From NCBI RefSeq assembly GCF_004341365.1, contig NZ_SLXH01000034.1:1-33594 (forward strand): DNA of 33,594 bases. Direction: 5' to 3'. The notes under the pieces were generated by a model that saw only the letters and a program-made list of their open reading frames with translations, ran no database searches and had not been told where the DNA came from. The DNA is from Simplicispira metamorpha. GTDB lineage: Bacteria; Pseudomonadota; Gammaproteobacteria; Burkholderiales; Burkholderiaceae_C. Positions within the stretch are counted from its first letter, which is position 1. The number at the start of each line of letters is the position of its first letter. Of the stretch, positions 8,714 to 16,855 are shown in pieces. The translations under genes and the position numbers were made by a program.

Positions 8714-10857
8714 TCAGTTGCTCCTGCGGGGCGTGCCCCTATGAGTTTGTCGGTGAGCTGGGCAAATTCGCGGTCGCCATCAAACGTCTTGCGATTGCTC
8801 GACAGCGCCATGGTGGCGTGGGTGCGCCCGCCCTGCGGCGCCAACCAGACCCAGACGCGGCGCTCGCGGATATAGAGCATGGCAAACACGCCCAGAATGA
8901 GCAAGGCACACCCCAGGTAAACAATGTTTTTGCCCGGCGCACGCGCCACCTGAAACACGCTGGCTTGTACCTGTGTGAAGTCTTGGAGTGCAAAGACCAG
9001 AGGTGCAGGGTAAATCTGTGCATCGCTCAGGGCCAGCACCGCCTGGGTCATGAAACCCTGGGTCTGTGTGCTGGGCTCCAGCAGTGCCAGGCCAGCGCGC
9101 TGTTGCGTGATCTGAGCCAGCTCGAACAGCGCGCCATTGAGGATGCGCACCAGTACCTCACCCGCACGGGCACGCTCTGCCTCAGGCACGTTGACCTCCA
9201 TGAAAGCAGAGACTGCGGGCAGCCCACCCTGGTACTTGCCATCCTCCCCCACACCACCGGCAAACAAGGCCAGCGCCCGCGTTGCCGACTGGGTCAACTG
9301 CTCGACCAGTTCGGTGCGCGAGGCATCCACTGCCTGTGCCACATAGCGGCGCACGGCCAGTTCGCGTGCGGCAGGATCGTTGAGTGCTGCACGCAAACGA
9401 ATGAAGCCATCCAGACTGCCCTGGGCATCAGCAGGCACACGCAGGTAACGGAAAGGCTCGGCCTGGCTGTCGCGCACACCCAGCAGGAACATCGCCGGGC
9501 CGCCATCGCCCATGTCGATGGGCAGCATATAGTTGTGGAACTCACGGGCCTGGCCAGCGGCATCGCGCAGCTTGTAGCCAATGCTGGGGCCGACGTTGCG
9601 CAATTCTTTTTGTGTCACGGTCTTGTTGGCGGCCCCCAGACGGGCGTCAATGGACTGGCGCAAATCCACCTTGCGCACGTCCACACCCGAAGCCGGGCTG
9701 CTGCCATTGGCAAAATTTTCGACGTTGATGGTGCGCAGCGAGGTCAGCTCCAGTGTCAAGGTATCGCTGCCCGCACCCTTGATGAGCTGCGAGGTACCAC
9801 CAATCGTGCCCTCCATCTTGAACGGTTGCGCACCCACTGCCATGGGCAGCGCCTGCAAGCGCACCGATGAGCCGCCATCGTCAAAGCTGGACTGGTAAAT
9901 CTCCACACCTTTGTAGCTGGCCGGATGATTGACTTCAATGCGCGCTGGCGTAACCTCGCCCGTGGCTTTGTCGTGGATCATGATTTCGCTGGCAAACAGC
10001 TTGGGCATGCCCGTGGAGTAGTGCTCAACGATGAATTTCTTCAGCTCAATGGCAAAGGGCAACTCTTGCAAGAGGATGCCATCGGATTGGCTCAGAATGG
10101 CGGTGCTGGACTGCGTGCCCTCGGCCACCAGCAGGTTGCCACGGAAGGTGGGGTTGCGCTCGCTCAGGCGGTGCTGGGGCGCCACATCGGAAATCAAACC
10201 ACCACCGTTGTAGGGCACCTTGCCGTTGAACCACATTTGCGCGCGCACGATCAGGTCACCATCGAGCAGACCGCCAATGCACACCAGCACAATGGCGCTG
10301 TGTGCAGCGATGTAGCCGATTTTGTTGGCCGCACCCGCCTTGGCGGCCACCATCCAGCCAGTGCCAGCACCTGCGGGGGTATCGCGCTGCTGCAACTTCA
10401 CCTTCCAGCCACCACCCACCAGCATCTGACCGATGCGCTGGGCCTCGGTGGCGGCATCGCCTGCCAGCTCTGCCTGCGCTTTGTGGTGGAAAGCGCTGAG
10501 GTTCTTCTCGCGGATGTTTTCTTTGTACGTCTTCAGATCGGTCAGGATTTTGGGCGTACTGCGCGCAATGCACAGCGACGTGCTGGTGACCAAAAACGCC
10601 AGAATCAGTAAGAACCACCAGGCGCTGTACACCGCATTGAGCTTGAGCGCGGCAAACAGCTCGGCCCAGAACGGCCCGAACTGGTTGACGTAATTGACAG
10701 CAGGCTCGTGCTGCTTGAGCACCGTACCAATCACCGAGGCGATGCAGATCACCGTCAGCAGCGCGATGGCAAAGCGCATGGAGGCCAGCAACTCCATGCT
10801 GGCACGCAGAGCCTGCGAGCCCGCGCGGGAGCGAACGCCTTGGGAAGAATCAGACAT
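8710..10857 (-). CDS. resB: Cytochrome c biogenesis protein ResB (Ccs1)
   Basis: Partner of CcsB in System II haem attachment to apocytochromes c outside the inner membrane. The product is 715 residues from the ATG at 10857; a TTG two codons upstream (10863) is less likely. It has N-terminal transmembrane helices (MRFAIALLTVICIASVIGTV, WWFLLILAFLVTSTS), a third at about residues 185-205, a large periplasmic domain and a final helix (NIVYLGCALLILGVFAMLYI), which is the ResB architecture. No convincing Shine-Dalgarno precedes the start. A terminator-like hairpin belonging to the upstream cytochrome gene ends only about 20 bp before this ATG. Confidence 0.94.
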   Translation of the reverse strand: MSDSSQGVRSRAGSQALRASMELLASMRFAIALLTVICIASVIGTVLKQHEPAVNYVNQFGPFWAELFAALKLNAVYSAWWFLLILAFLVTSTSLCIARSTPKILTDLKTYKENIREKNLSAFHHKAQAELAGDAATEAQRIGQMLVGGGWKVKLQQRDTPAGAGTGWMVAAKAGAANKIGYIAAHSAIVLVCIGGLLDGDLIVRAQMWFNGKVPYNGGGLISDVAPQHRLSERNPTFRGNLLVAEGTQSSTAILSQSDGILLQELPFAIELKKFIVEHYSTGMPKLFASEIMIHDKATGEVTPARIEVNHPASYKGVEIYQSSFDDGGSSVRLQALPMAVGAQPFKMEGTIGGTSQLIKGAGSDTLTLELTSLRTINVENFANGSSPASGVDVRKVDLRQSIDARLGAANKTVTQKELRNVGPSIGYKLRDAAGQAREFHNYMLPIDMGDGGPAMFLLGVRDSQAEPFRYLRVPADAQGSLDGFIRLRAALNDPAARELAVRRYVAQAVDASRTELVEQLTQSATRALALFAGGVGEDGKYQGGLPAVSAFMEVNVPEAERARAGEVLVRILNGALFELAQITQQRAGLALLEPSTQTQGFMTQAVLALSDAQIYPAPLVFALQDFTQVQASVFQVARAPGKNIVYLGCALLILGVFAMLYIRERRVWVWLAPQGGRTHATMALSSNRKTFDGDREFAQLTDKLIGARPAGATE

Positions 10858-10878
10858 GGACAAGGATGGTACGGAGCC

Positions 10879-10919
10879 GAAATAAAAAGAGGCGGGCCAT
10901 CTGGAGGATGGGCCCGCCT
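10879..10919 (-). terminator. Rho-independent terminator or attenuator between cytochrome c4 and resB
   Basis: Read on the minus strand, AGGCGGGCCCATC pairs with GATGGCCCGCCT (12 bp, one bulged base) around a 5-nt loop at 10902-10906, followed by the T-rich run CTTTTTATTT. This is a strong intrinsic terminator for the gene at 11002. Because resB starts about 22 bp later, it could also act as an attenuator for resB-ccsB. Confidence 0.8.
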
Positions 10920-11001
10920 GTCTTGGGGTCTGTTGCTGGCGGTTGGTTCCGCACCACCGTGCTCTGCAATGGCAGAGCGCGGCGCGGGCGACGTCCGGAT
11001 A

Positions 11002-11625
11002 TCAGCGCAGCCCGGCGATGTAGTCCGACACCGCCTTGATTTCGCGGTCATTGAGCTTGGCGGCCACACCGGTCATCTGGGCACTGTTGGTGCGCACACC
11101 ATCGCGGAACTGCACCAGTTGGGCAGCGGTGTAGTCGGCGTGCTGGCCGCTCAAGCGAGGGTATTGGCCGGGAATGCCAGCGCCATTGGGGCTGTGGCAA
11201 CCAGCGCAGGCGGCGATGTTGCGATCGGCAATACCGCCACGGTAAATACGCTCACCGAGTTTGACGAGCTCTTTGTCTTTGGCAAAGCCGGGCGCTGCGG
11301 GCTTGGTGGCCACCCACCAAGCGATGTTCTTCATGTCTGCATCGGTCAGCGTGGCGGCGAAGCCTTGCATGATCGCGTTGGCGCGCTTGCCAGACTTGAA
11401 TTCTTGCAGCTGCTTGACCAGGTACTCAGGGTGCTGTTGTGCCAGCTTGGGGTTGGCGGCGATGGTGGAATTGCCGTCGGCTGCATGGCAGGCAACGCAG
11501 ACAGCGGCATAGCTGGCCTCGCCTTTTGCCAGATCAGGCTTGGCCGGACTGGCTGCCTGGGACAAGGCAGGGAAAGCGGGAGCTGCCAGCGCGGCAGCCA
11601 TGAGCAAGGAGGCGAGCAACTTCAT
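11002..11625 (-). CDS. Cytochrome c4 (periplasmic dihaem c-type cytochrome)
   Basis: Soluble periplasmic electron carrier, typically donating to terminal oxidases. It has 207 residues with a Sec signal peptide (MKLLASLLMAAALAAPAFPA, then ALSQA). Two tandem class I cytochrome domains carry CVACH (residues 43-47) and CAGCH (140-144). Met86 in NAIMQGFA and Met184 in SAQMTGVA are likely sixth ligands. The frame is open to 11658, but the ATG at 11625 starts the signal peptide. It is immediately upstream of resB-ccsB, which would mature it, and divergent from engB. Confidence 0.92.
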   Translation of the reverse strand: MKLLASLLMAAALAAPAFPALSQAASPAKPDLAKGEASYAAVCVACHAADGNSTIAANPKLAQQHPEYLVKQLQEFKSGKRANAIMQGFAATLTDADMKNIAWWVATKPAAPGFAKDKELVKLGERIYRGGIADRNIAACAGCHSPNGAGIPGQYPRLSGQHADYTAAQLVQFRDGVRTNSAQMTGVAAKLNDREIKAVSDYIAGLR

Positions 11626-11697
11626 ATCAGGGACTTGTTGGTGGTGGCGCAAAACCACGCGATTCTACAATGCGACTCCATCGTCCCTGATTTGCCC

Positions 11698-12456
11698 ATG
11701 ACCCCCCCTCTTTCCGTGCCCGCCGCCGACGGCGCCCCCACCGCCCCCGACGCCCGCACCGCCATGGGCTGGATGCACACCGCGCGCTTTCTGACCACCG
11801 CAGCGCAACTGCACCAGTTGCCCGTCATTGACGTGCCCGAAATCGCCTTTGTCGGCCGCTCCAACGCGGGCAAATCCTCCTGCATCAACACGCTGACGCA
11901 GCAAAAACAGCTGGCTTTTGCGTCCAAAAAACCAGGGCGCACGCAGCACATCAATTTGTTCTCGCTAGGCCGCCAGGGCATTACCGACGCCGTACTGGCC
12001 GATCTGCCCGGCTACGGCTACGCCGCCGTGTCGCGCTCGGACAAAATGCGCTGGCAGCAGGTGATGGTCAATTATTTGGTCAGCCGCGAGAGCCTCACCG
12101 GCATCGTGTTGCTGTGCGATCCGCGCCTGGGCCTGACCGAACTGGACGAGGCCCTGCTCGAAGTGGTGCGCCCGCGTGTCGAAGAGGGACTGAAGTTTCT
12201 GGTGCTGCTGACCAAAGCCGACAAACTCACGCGCGCAGAACAGGCCAAAGCGCTGTCGATCGCCCGGCTGCAAACGGGCGGCGGCGAGGTGCGGATGTTC
12301 TCCGCGCTGAAAAAACAAGGCGTGGACGAAGCCGCGCAACTGCTGTGGCAGTGGGCACACCCAGCGGTGGCTGCGCAGCCCGAGGCACCCGCCACCGATG
12401 CCGCCACCGATGCCGCCAGCGAGGCCGCCGAGGCCGAGCCGCCCGCGCTGGATTGA
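11698..12456 (+). CDS. engB: Ribosome-biogenesis GTPase EngB (YihA/YsxC)
   Basis: Essential small GTPase involved in assembly of the large ribosomal subunit. The 252-residue product has G1 GRSNAGKS (residues 53-60), a switch region with KPGRTQHINLF, G3 DLPGYGYA (102-109), G4 TKADK (172-176) and a G5-like FSALKK. The C-terminus has a low-complexity Ala/Asp/Glu tail of about 30 residues not needed for the GTPase fold. The frame is open far upstream across the cytochrome gene; the ATG at 11698 or the internal MGWMH at 11764 are the realistic starts. It is divergent from cytochrome c4, with 72 bp between starts. Confidence 0.94.
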   Translation: MTPPLSVPAADGAPTAPDARTAMGWMHTARFLTTAAQLHQLPVIDVPEIAFVGRSNAGKSSCINTLTQQKQLAFASKKPGRTQHINLFSLGRQGITDAVLADLPGYGYAAVSRSDKMRWQQVMVNYLVSRESLTGIVLLCDPRLGLTELDEALLEVVRPRVEEGLKFLVLLTKADKLTRAEQAKALSIARLQTGGGEVRMFSALKKQGVDEAAQLLWQWAHPAVAAQPEAPATDAATDAASEAAEAEPPALD

Positions 12457-12486
12457 GCGCGTTTGCGCCCCTGGCCGGGCGCACCC

Positions 12487-12549
12487 TTGCTATTTAAACA
12501 ATAGCTGCTTGCGCATACCGCGCAAGGGCTGGAAGCATTTTTTATCTAA
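12487..12549 (+). repeat. Dispersed palindromic element, copy R2
   Basis: Contains GCTATTTAAACAATAGCTGC followed by the perfect 7-bp inverted repeat CTTGCGC-atacc-GCGCAAG, then GGGCTGGAAGC and a run of six T. It lies just downstream of engB and could fold as a terminator-like hairpin, although the T-run is separated from the stem by about 11 nt. Confidence 0.65.
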
Positions 12550-12593
12550 AACGCCTCCTGAGCGCCTGCTGCCCGCCAGTCAGCCAGCCATAA

Positions 12594-12652
12594 ACTCCTG
12601 AATTGATAGCTGCTCGCGCCCACCCAGCAAGCGCTGGAGCCTGATTTGGTTA
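12594..12652 (+). repeat. Dispersed palindromic element, copy R3
   Basis: Reads GAATTGATAGCTGCTCGCGC, then a short spacer and AAGCGCTGGAGCCTGATTTG. It shares GATAGCTGCT with R9 and GCGCTGGA with R5. It is in tandem with R2, and together they fill the 193-bp gap between convergent engB and the acyltransferase gene. About 45 bp between them show no recognised feature. Confidence 0.65.
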
Positions 12653-13516
12653 ATACACCGAAGGCTCACCCGGTGGCCTGGTCTTGAAGCGTTTGTGAAC
12701 CCAGTAATACTGGCCCGGTATGGGGTTGATGTAGCGCTCCAACTCGCGATTCATGCGTGCGGTATCAAAGGCCACGTCGTCGGTGGGGAAGTGCTCCCAG
12801 GCGGGGGTGATTTCGGCCACATAGCCCTCGGGCGTCAGGCGCGTGACCATGCCCACCACCTTGGCCCGGCCCAGCCGCGCAAACCGCGACAGCGACGGCA
12901 CCGTGGCCGCCTGCATGCCGTAGAAGGGCACGAAGATGGACTCGTTCGGCCCAAAATCCATGTCGGGCAGCAAATACAGCAACCCGCCCTTGCGCAGGCT
13001 GGAGATGATGGGCTTGACGCCATCGGCGCGGTTGAGCATGCGCACATCACCAAAACGCTGGCGCCCGCGCATAAACCAAGCGTCCAGCGCCGGGTTCGGG
13101 TGGGTGGAAAAAATCGAGGTGAACGCCCGCGTGGTGTGCAAAGGCAGCGCCAGACCGCCCGCATCCATGCCGTAAAAGTGCGGCGCAAAAATGATGGTGG
13201 GCGTATCGCCCTCCAGCTCGTGCAGCGCGCCTTGCAGCTTGACGCGGCGCAGCACCACCTCGCGCGGCGCCGACCACAGCCAGCTGCGGTCGAGAAAAGT
13301 CTGGCAAAACACCACGAACGCCTCGCGCGCCCAAGCGCGGTGCTGGGCTGGGCTGGCCTGCGGAAAGCACAGCGCCAGGTTGCGCAATGCAATCTTGCGC
13401 CGGGGCACCACCAGCACGAACAGAATGCGCCCCAGCACCCAGCCTAGCCCCCGCAGCACCGGCAATGGCAGGTACGCCAGCAGGCCCATGAGCCACACGC
13501 CCAAGCGCCCGCTCAC
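12650..13516 (-). CDS. LpxL/HtrB-type lysophospholipid (lipid A late) acyltransferase, second of a tandem pair
   Basis: Inner-membrane acyltransferase of the LpxL/LpxM family, which adds secondary acyl chains to lipid A. From the GTG at 13516 it has 288 residues: an N-terminal hydrophobic anchor (GVWLMGLLAYLPLPVLRGLG) and the catalytic HX4D motif APHFYGMD (His113, Asp118). Also present are DMDFGPNESIFVPFYG and C-terminal QYYWVHKRFKTRPPG, typical of the family. The GTG overlaps the stop of the upstream acyltransferase as GTGA, supporting this start and coupled translation. The frame is open to 13591; an internal ATG at 13489 is an alternative. Which acyl position it modifies cannot be told. 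Confidence 0.88.
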   Translation of the reverse strand: MSGRLGVWLMGLLAYLPLPVLRGLGWVLGRILFVLVVPRRKIALRNLALCFPQASPAQHRAWAREAFVVFCQTFLDRSWLWSAPREVVLRRVKLQGALHELEGDTPTIIFAPHFYGMDAGGLALPLHTTRAFTSIFSTHPNPALDAWFMRGRQRFGDVRMLNRADGVKPIISSLRKGGLLYLLPDMDFGPNESIFVPFYGMQAATVPSLSRFARLGRAKVVGMVTRLTPEGYVAEITPAWEHFPTDDVAFDTARMNRELERYINPIPGQYYWVHKRFKTRPPGEPSVY

Positions 13517-14361
13517 GCTGCCACCCCGGTGGCGGTTTCGGTGCGCGGCTGCTTGTAGCGGCCATAGCCCCACAAATACTGCTGCGGGCACTGGCGGATC
13601 AGCTGCTCCATGGCCTGGTTGATCTGGCCTACGGCAGCTTCCAGTGCCGTATCCAGCGGCGCAGGCAGGGGCTCAAAGTGGGCCACATAGCCACGCCCCC
13701 AGGGCAGGCGCTCGCAGCGCACCAGCACCACGGCAGCGCCGGTTTGCTGGGCCAGGCGTGCGGCCAAGGTCATGGTGTAGGCGTTTTTGCCAAACACGGG
13801 CGACCACAGGCCCTGGCCCTCGGGCGGCACCTGGTCGGGCAGCAGGCCCACGGCCTCGCCCCGGCGCAGCGCTTTGATCATCTGGCGCACGCCGGCCAGC
13901 GTGGTCGGCACAGCCTGCATGCCGGGGCGGTCGCGCGCGGTTTCCATGACCCTGGCCAGCCAGGGCTGGCGTGCCGGGCGGTACAGCACGGTGATGGGGC
14001 CATGCTGTGCGCTCCAGCGGCGCGCAGCGGCCTGGGCCGACAGCTCAAAGCAACCCAGGTGCGGCGTCAGGTAAATGATGCCGCGCCCAGCGGCGTAAGC
14101 GCGCTCCACGCAGTCCTCGCCCACCAGGCGGCACGGCGGCGGCGCGCCCAGCCACAGGCGCGGCAGCTCAGCCACCATGCGCCCGGCGTGGGCCACGGCG
14201 GCGCGCACATCGGCAAAACGGTAGCCCGCCAGCGCAGCGTTGTCGATGAAGCGGCGTCGGTACGTGGGCGATGCGGCAAACGTCACCCAGCCCATGGCAG
14301 CGCCCAGCGCGTGCAACAGCCACAGGGGAAATACGGAAAAGAGCCGAAAAACGACGGGCAT
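13513..14361 (-). CDS. LpxL/HtrB-type lysophospholipid (lipid A late) acyltransferase, first of a tandem pair
   Basis: 282 residues, same family as the next gene but clearly diverged. It has an N-terminal hydrophobic helix (about residues 8-30) and an HX4E catalytic motif in TPHLGCFE (His101, Glu106) instead of the HX4D of its neighbour; HX4(D/E) is accepted in the family. LLPDQVPPEGQGLWSPVFGK and a C-terminal CPQQYLWGYGRYKQP follow the family plan. It starts 132 bp from divergent metK and runs into the second acyltransferase with a 4-bp overlap. The pair may install two different secondary acyl chains, as LpxL and LpxM do in enterics. Confidence 0.88.
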   Translation of the reverse strand: MPVVFRLFSVFPLWLLHALGAAMGWVTFAASPTYRRRFIDNAALAGYRFADVRAAVAHAGRMVAELPRLWLGAPPPCRLVGEDCVERAYAAGRGIIYLTPHLGCFELSAQAAARRWSAQHGPITVLYRPARQPWLARVMETARDRPGMQAVPTTLAGVRQMIKALRRGEAVGLLPDQVPPEGQGLWSPVFGKNAYTMTLAARLAQQTGAAVVLVRCERLPWGRGYVAHFEPLPAPLDTALEAAVGQINQAMEQLIRQCPQQYLWGYGRYKQPRTETATGVAA

Positions 14362-14395
14362 TAGAATAGAGGGGTCGCTGAGTTAAATGAGCAAC

Positions 14396-14493
14396 TTGCA
14401 GGGCGACGTTAAACAAAGCTGCTAAAGCGTTCGCCGAAAGCTCCTGTAGCCGAGGGCAACGCCCCACTTGCCAAGACACAGGAGTTTATTCAA
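14396..14493 (+). promoter_or_regulatory. metK leader with ribosome-binding-site-sequestering hairpin
   Basis: AAGCTCCTGT (14438-14447) pairs with ACAGGAGTTT (14478-14487), giving a 10-bp stem with one G-T pair whose 3' arm contains the metK Shine-Dalgarno AGGAG. The 30-nt apical part can form a smaller stem, GGCAA with TTGCC or GGGC with GCCC. A weak promoter (TTGCAG at about 14396, then a TAA-rich -10) would start transcription just upstream. This looks like a translational control element. It does not match SAM or SAH riboswitch consensus sequences as I remember them. Confidence 0.4.
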
Positions 14494-15681
14494 ATGGCGA
14501 ACGACTTTCTCTTCACTTCCGAATCCGTCTCTGAAGGCCACCCCGACAAGGTGGCAGACCAAATCTCGGATGCCATCCTCGACGCCATCCTGGCGCAAGA
14601 CCCCAGCGCTCGCGTCGCCGCCGAGACGCTGACCAACACCGGTCTGGTGGTGCTGGCCGGCGAAATCACCGCCAAGCCCGGCGTCAACGTGGATTACATC
14701 CAGGTGGCGCGTGACACCATCAAGCGCATCGGCTACGACAACACCGAATACGGCATCGACTACAAAGGCTGCGCCGTGCTCGTGGCCTACGACAAGCAAA
14801 GCAGCGACATCGCCCAGGGCGTGGACCATGCGTCAGACGACCACCTGAACACCGGCGCTGGCGACCAGGGCCTGATGTTCGGCTACGCCTGCGACGAAAC
14901 CCCCGAGCTGATGCCCGCGCCCATCTACTACGCGCACCGCCTGGTCGAGCGCCAGGCCCAGCTGCGCAAAGATGGCCGCCTGCCCTTCCTGCGCCCCGAC
15001 GCCAAGAGCCAGGTCACGCTGCGCTATGTCGATGGCAAGCCGCACAGCATCGACACCGTGGTGCTCTCGACCCAGCACGCGCCCGAGATGAGCCTGGGCG
15101 ACAAGATGAAGCCCGAGTTCTATGAGGCCATCCGCGAAGAAATCATCCGCCCCGTGCTGCCTATCGAGTGGCTGACGGCGGACACCAAATACCTCATCAA
15201 CCCCACCGGCCGCTTCGTCATCGGCGGCCCGCAAGGCGACTGCGGCCTGACCGGGCGCAAGATCATCGTGGACACCTACGGCGGTGCCTGCCCGCACGGT
15301 GGCGGTGCCTTCAGTGGCAAAGACCCAACCAAGGTGGACCGCAGCGCCGCCTACGCCGCCCGCTATGTGGCCAAGAACATCGTCGCTGCGGGCATTGCCC
15401 GCCAGTGCCAGATTCAGGTGGCCTATGCCATTGGTGTGGCCCGTCCGATGAACATCACCGTGTACACCGAGGGCACCGGCCTGATCCCCGACGCGCAGAT
15501 CGCCCAACTGGTGCAGGAGCACTTTGACCTGCGCCCCAAGGGCATCATCCAGATGCTGGATCTGCTGCGCCCGATCTACCAAAAAACCGCTGCCTACGGC
15601 CACTTTGGCCGCGACGAACCCGAGTTCACCTGGGAGCGCACGGACAAAGCGGCAGTGCTGCGCGCGGCTGCGGGCCTGTAA
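14494..15681 (+). CDS. metK: S-adenosylmethionine synthetase
   Basis: Makes S-adenosylmethionine from methionine and ATP in the cytosol. It has 395 residues, normal length. ATP and methionine motifs are intact: [19 protein letters not shown] near the N-terminus, [12 protein letters not shown] (about residues 128-139), and the phosphate-binding [16 protein letters not shown] (about 269-284). AGGAG lies 9 bp before the ATG but within the 3' arm of a hairpin. It is divergent from the acyltransferase pair and followed by a strong intrinsic terminator, so it is probably monocistronic. Confidence 0.98.
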   Translation: MANDFLFTSESVSEGHPDKVADQISDAILDAILAQDPSARVAAETLTNTGLVVLAGEITAKPGVNVDYIQVARDTIKRIGYDNTEYGIDYKGCAVLVAYDKQSSDIAQGVDHASDDHLNTGAGDQGLMFGYACDETPELMPAPIYYAHRLVERQAQLRKDGRLPFLRPDAKSQVTLRYVDGKPHSIDTVVLSTQHAPEMSLGDKMKPEFYEAIREEIIRPVLPIEWLTADTKYLINPTGRFVIGGPQGDCGLTGRKIIVDTYGGACPHGGGAFSGKDPTKVDRSAAYAARYVAKNIVAAGIARQCQIQVAYAIGVARPMNITVYTEGTGLIPDAQIAQLVQEHFDLRPKGIIQMLDLLRPIYQKTAAYGHFGRDEPEFTWERTDKAAVLRAAAGL

Positions 15682-15696
15682 AGACCCCGAGCACAC

Positions 15697-15730
15697 CCCT
15701 TGGCGGCAGCACCACCGCCAAGGGTTTTTT
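15697..15730 (+). terminator. Rho-independent terminator of metK
   Basis: Perfect 10-bp stem CCCTTGGCGG / CCGCCAAGGG with an 8-nt loop, followed by six T, 15 bp after the metK stop codon. Confidence 0.93.
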
Positions 15731-15733
15731 AAA

Positions 15734-15791
15734 GTAAAAAGTAGCTCCAACCCAATAGGGGTGCGCGCGAGCAGCTCACATTTTTGATATT
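15734..15791 (-). repeat. Dispersed palindromic element, copy R4 (degenerate)
   Basis: On the minus strand it reads TATCAAAAATGTGAGCTGCT, then CGCGC, a spacer and GGAGCTAC. This resembles copy R8 (GCTATCCAAATGAGAGCTGCT-type left half). It lies between the metK terminator and the NadM-Nudix gene. Confidence 0.5.
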
Positions 15792-15817
15792 CACACAGGC
15801 CGTCTCAGGCCCGCACC

Positions 15818-16855
15818 ATGTACGACACCGCCATCCTCATCGGCCGTTTTGAGCCCGTACACAACGGCCACCTGGCGCTGCTGCGGCGTGCCCTGGACAG
15901 CGCCCGCCAAACCATCGTGGTGATGGGATCGGCTTGGCAGGTGCGTTCGCCCAAAAACCCGTTCACCTGGCAAGAGCGCGCCGCCATGCTGTGCGACGCC
16001 CTGCCCGAGGCCGACCGCGCGCGCCTGCATGTGCTGCCGGTGCGCGACTACTACAACGAAGCGCGCTGGGTGCAGGCCGTGCGCGCCAGCGTGGCGCAGC
16101 AGGTGCCAGCCGACGCGCGCATCGGCCTGGTGGGCCACTTCAAGGACGCCACCAGCAGCTACCTCAGCGCGTTTCCGGGCTGGACACTGATCCCCATGGA
16201 GCGCCAGGGCAGCATCGACGCCACCACCATCCGCGACGCCTACTTTGGCGCCACGCCCGCCACCGCCACAGCAGCGCTGGCACCGCTGGCCGACCAGATC
16301 CCCGCCAGCACCCTGACCGCCCTGGGCACCTTTGCCCAGCAAACCGAATACACCACGCTGCAAGAAGAGTGGCGCGTGCTGCGTGCGCACCGCCAGTCCT
16401 GGGCCCATGCCCCCTACCCGCCCGTGTTTGTCACCGTGGACGCGGTGCTGCGTTGCCGCAACCAAGTGCTGCTGATCCGCCGCGCCCACGCACCCGGCAA
16501 GGGCCAACTGGCCGTGCCCGGCGGCTTCATTGAACAGCGTGAAACGCTCTGGCAATCGTGCCTGCGTGAGCTGGCCGAAGAAACTCACTGCGCCGTGTCC
16601 GAGGCGCAACTGCGCAGCGCGCTGCAATCGGTGGCCGTGTTTGACCACCCCGACCGCAGCCAGCGCGGGCGCACCATCACGCACGCGCACTACTTCGACC
16701 TGGGCGACATGCCCCTGCCCGCCGTGCAGGCCGACGACGATGCACTACAGGCGCAGTGGGTGCCCGTTGCCCAACTGACCGCCCTGGAAGACCGGTTTTT
16801 TGAAGACCACTTCCACATGCTCGACCACTTTCTGGGGCTTACGCAGGGTCGCTGA
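15818..16855 (+). CDS. Bifunctional nicotinamide-nucleotide adenylyltransferase / Nudix hydrolase (NadM-Nudix)
   Basis: 345 residues with two domains. The N-terminal nucleotidyltransferase (about 1-180) has GRFEPVHNGH (HxGH at 15-18) and the ATTIR signature of NadM, which makes NAD from NMN and ATP. The C-terminal Nudix domain (about 200-335) has the Nudix box GGFIEQRETL, then REL and EE at about residues 232-254. In characterised homologues it hydrolyses ADP-ribose or related dinucleotides. The fusion suggests coupling of NAD synthesis with removal of ADP-ribose. The stop overlaps the convergent diguanylate cyclase gene by 17 bp. Confidence 0.92.
   Translation: MYDTAILIGRFEPVHNGHLALLRRALDSARQTIVVMGSAWQVRSPKNPFTWQERAAMLCDALPEADRARLHVLPVRDYYNEARWVQAVRASVAQQVPADARIGLVGHFKDATSSYLSAFPGWTLIPMERQGSIDATTIRDAYFGATPATATAALAPLADQIPASTLTALGTFAQQTEYTTLQEEWRVLRAHRQSWAHAPYPPVFVTVDAVLRCRNQVLLIRRAHAPGKGQLAVPGGFIEQRETLWQSCLRELAEETHCAVSEAQLRSALQSVAVFDHPDRSQRGRTITHAHYFDLGDMPLPAVQADDDALQAQWVPVAQLTALEDRFFEDHFHMLDHFLGLTQGR

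Noticed and set aside
11495..11525. Possible further copy of the dispersed repeat (CATAGCTGGCC) in cytochrome c4
   Set aside because: Only a short match; these codons encode the conserved residues just before CxxCH and need no repeat to explain them.
14396..14493. Known SAM-I, SAM-II or SAH riboswitch before metK
   Set aside because: The remembered consensus blocks of those classes are not found; only the hairpin itself is supported, so it is listed as an unclassified leader.
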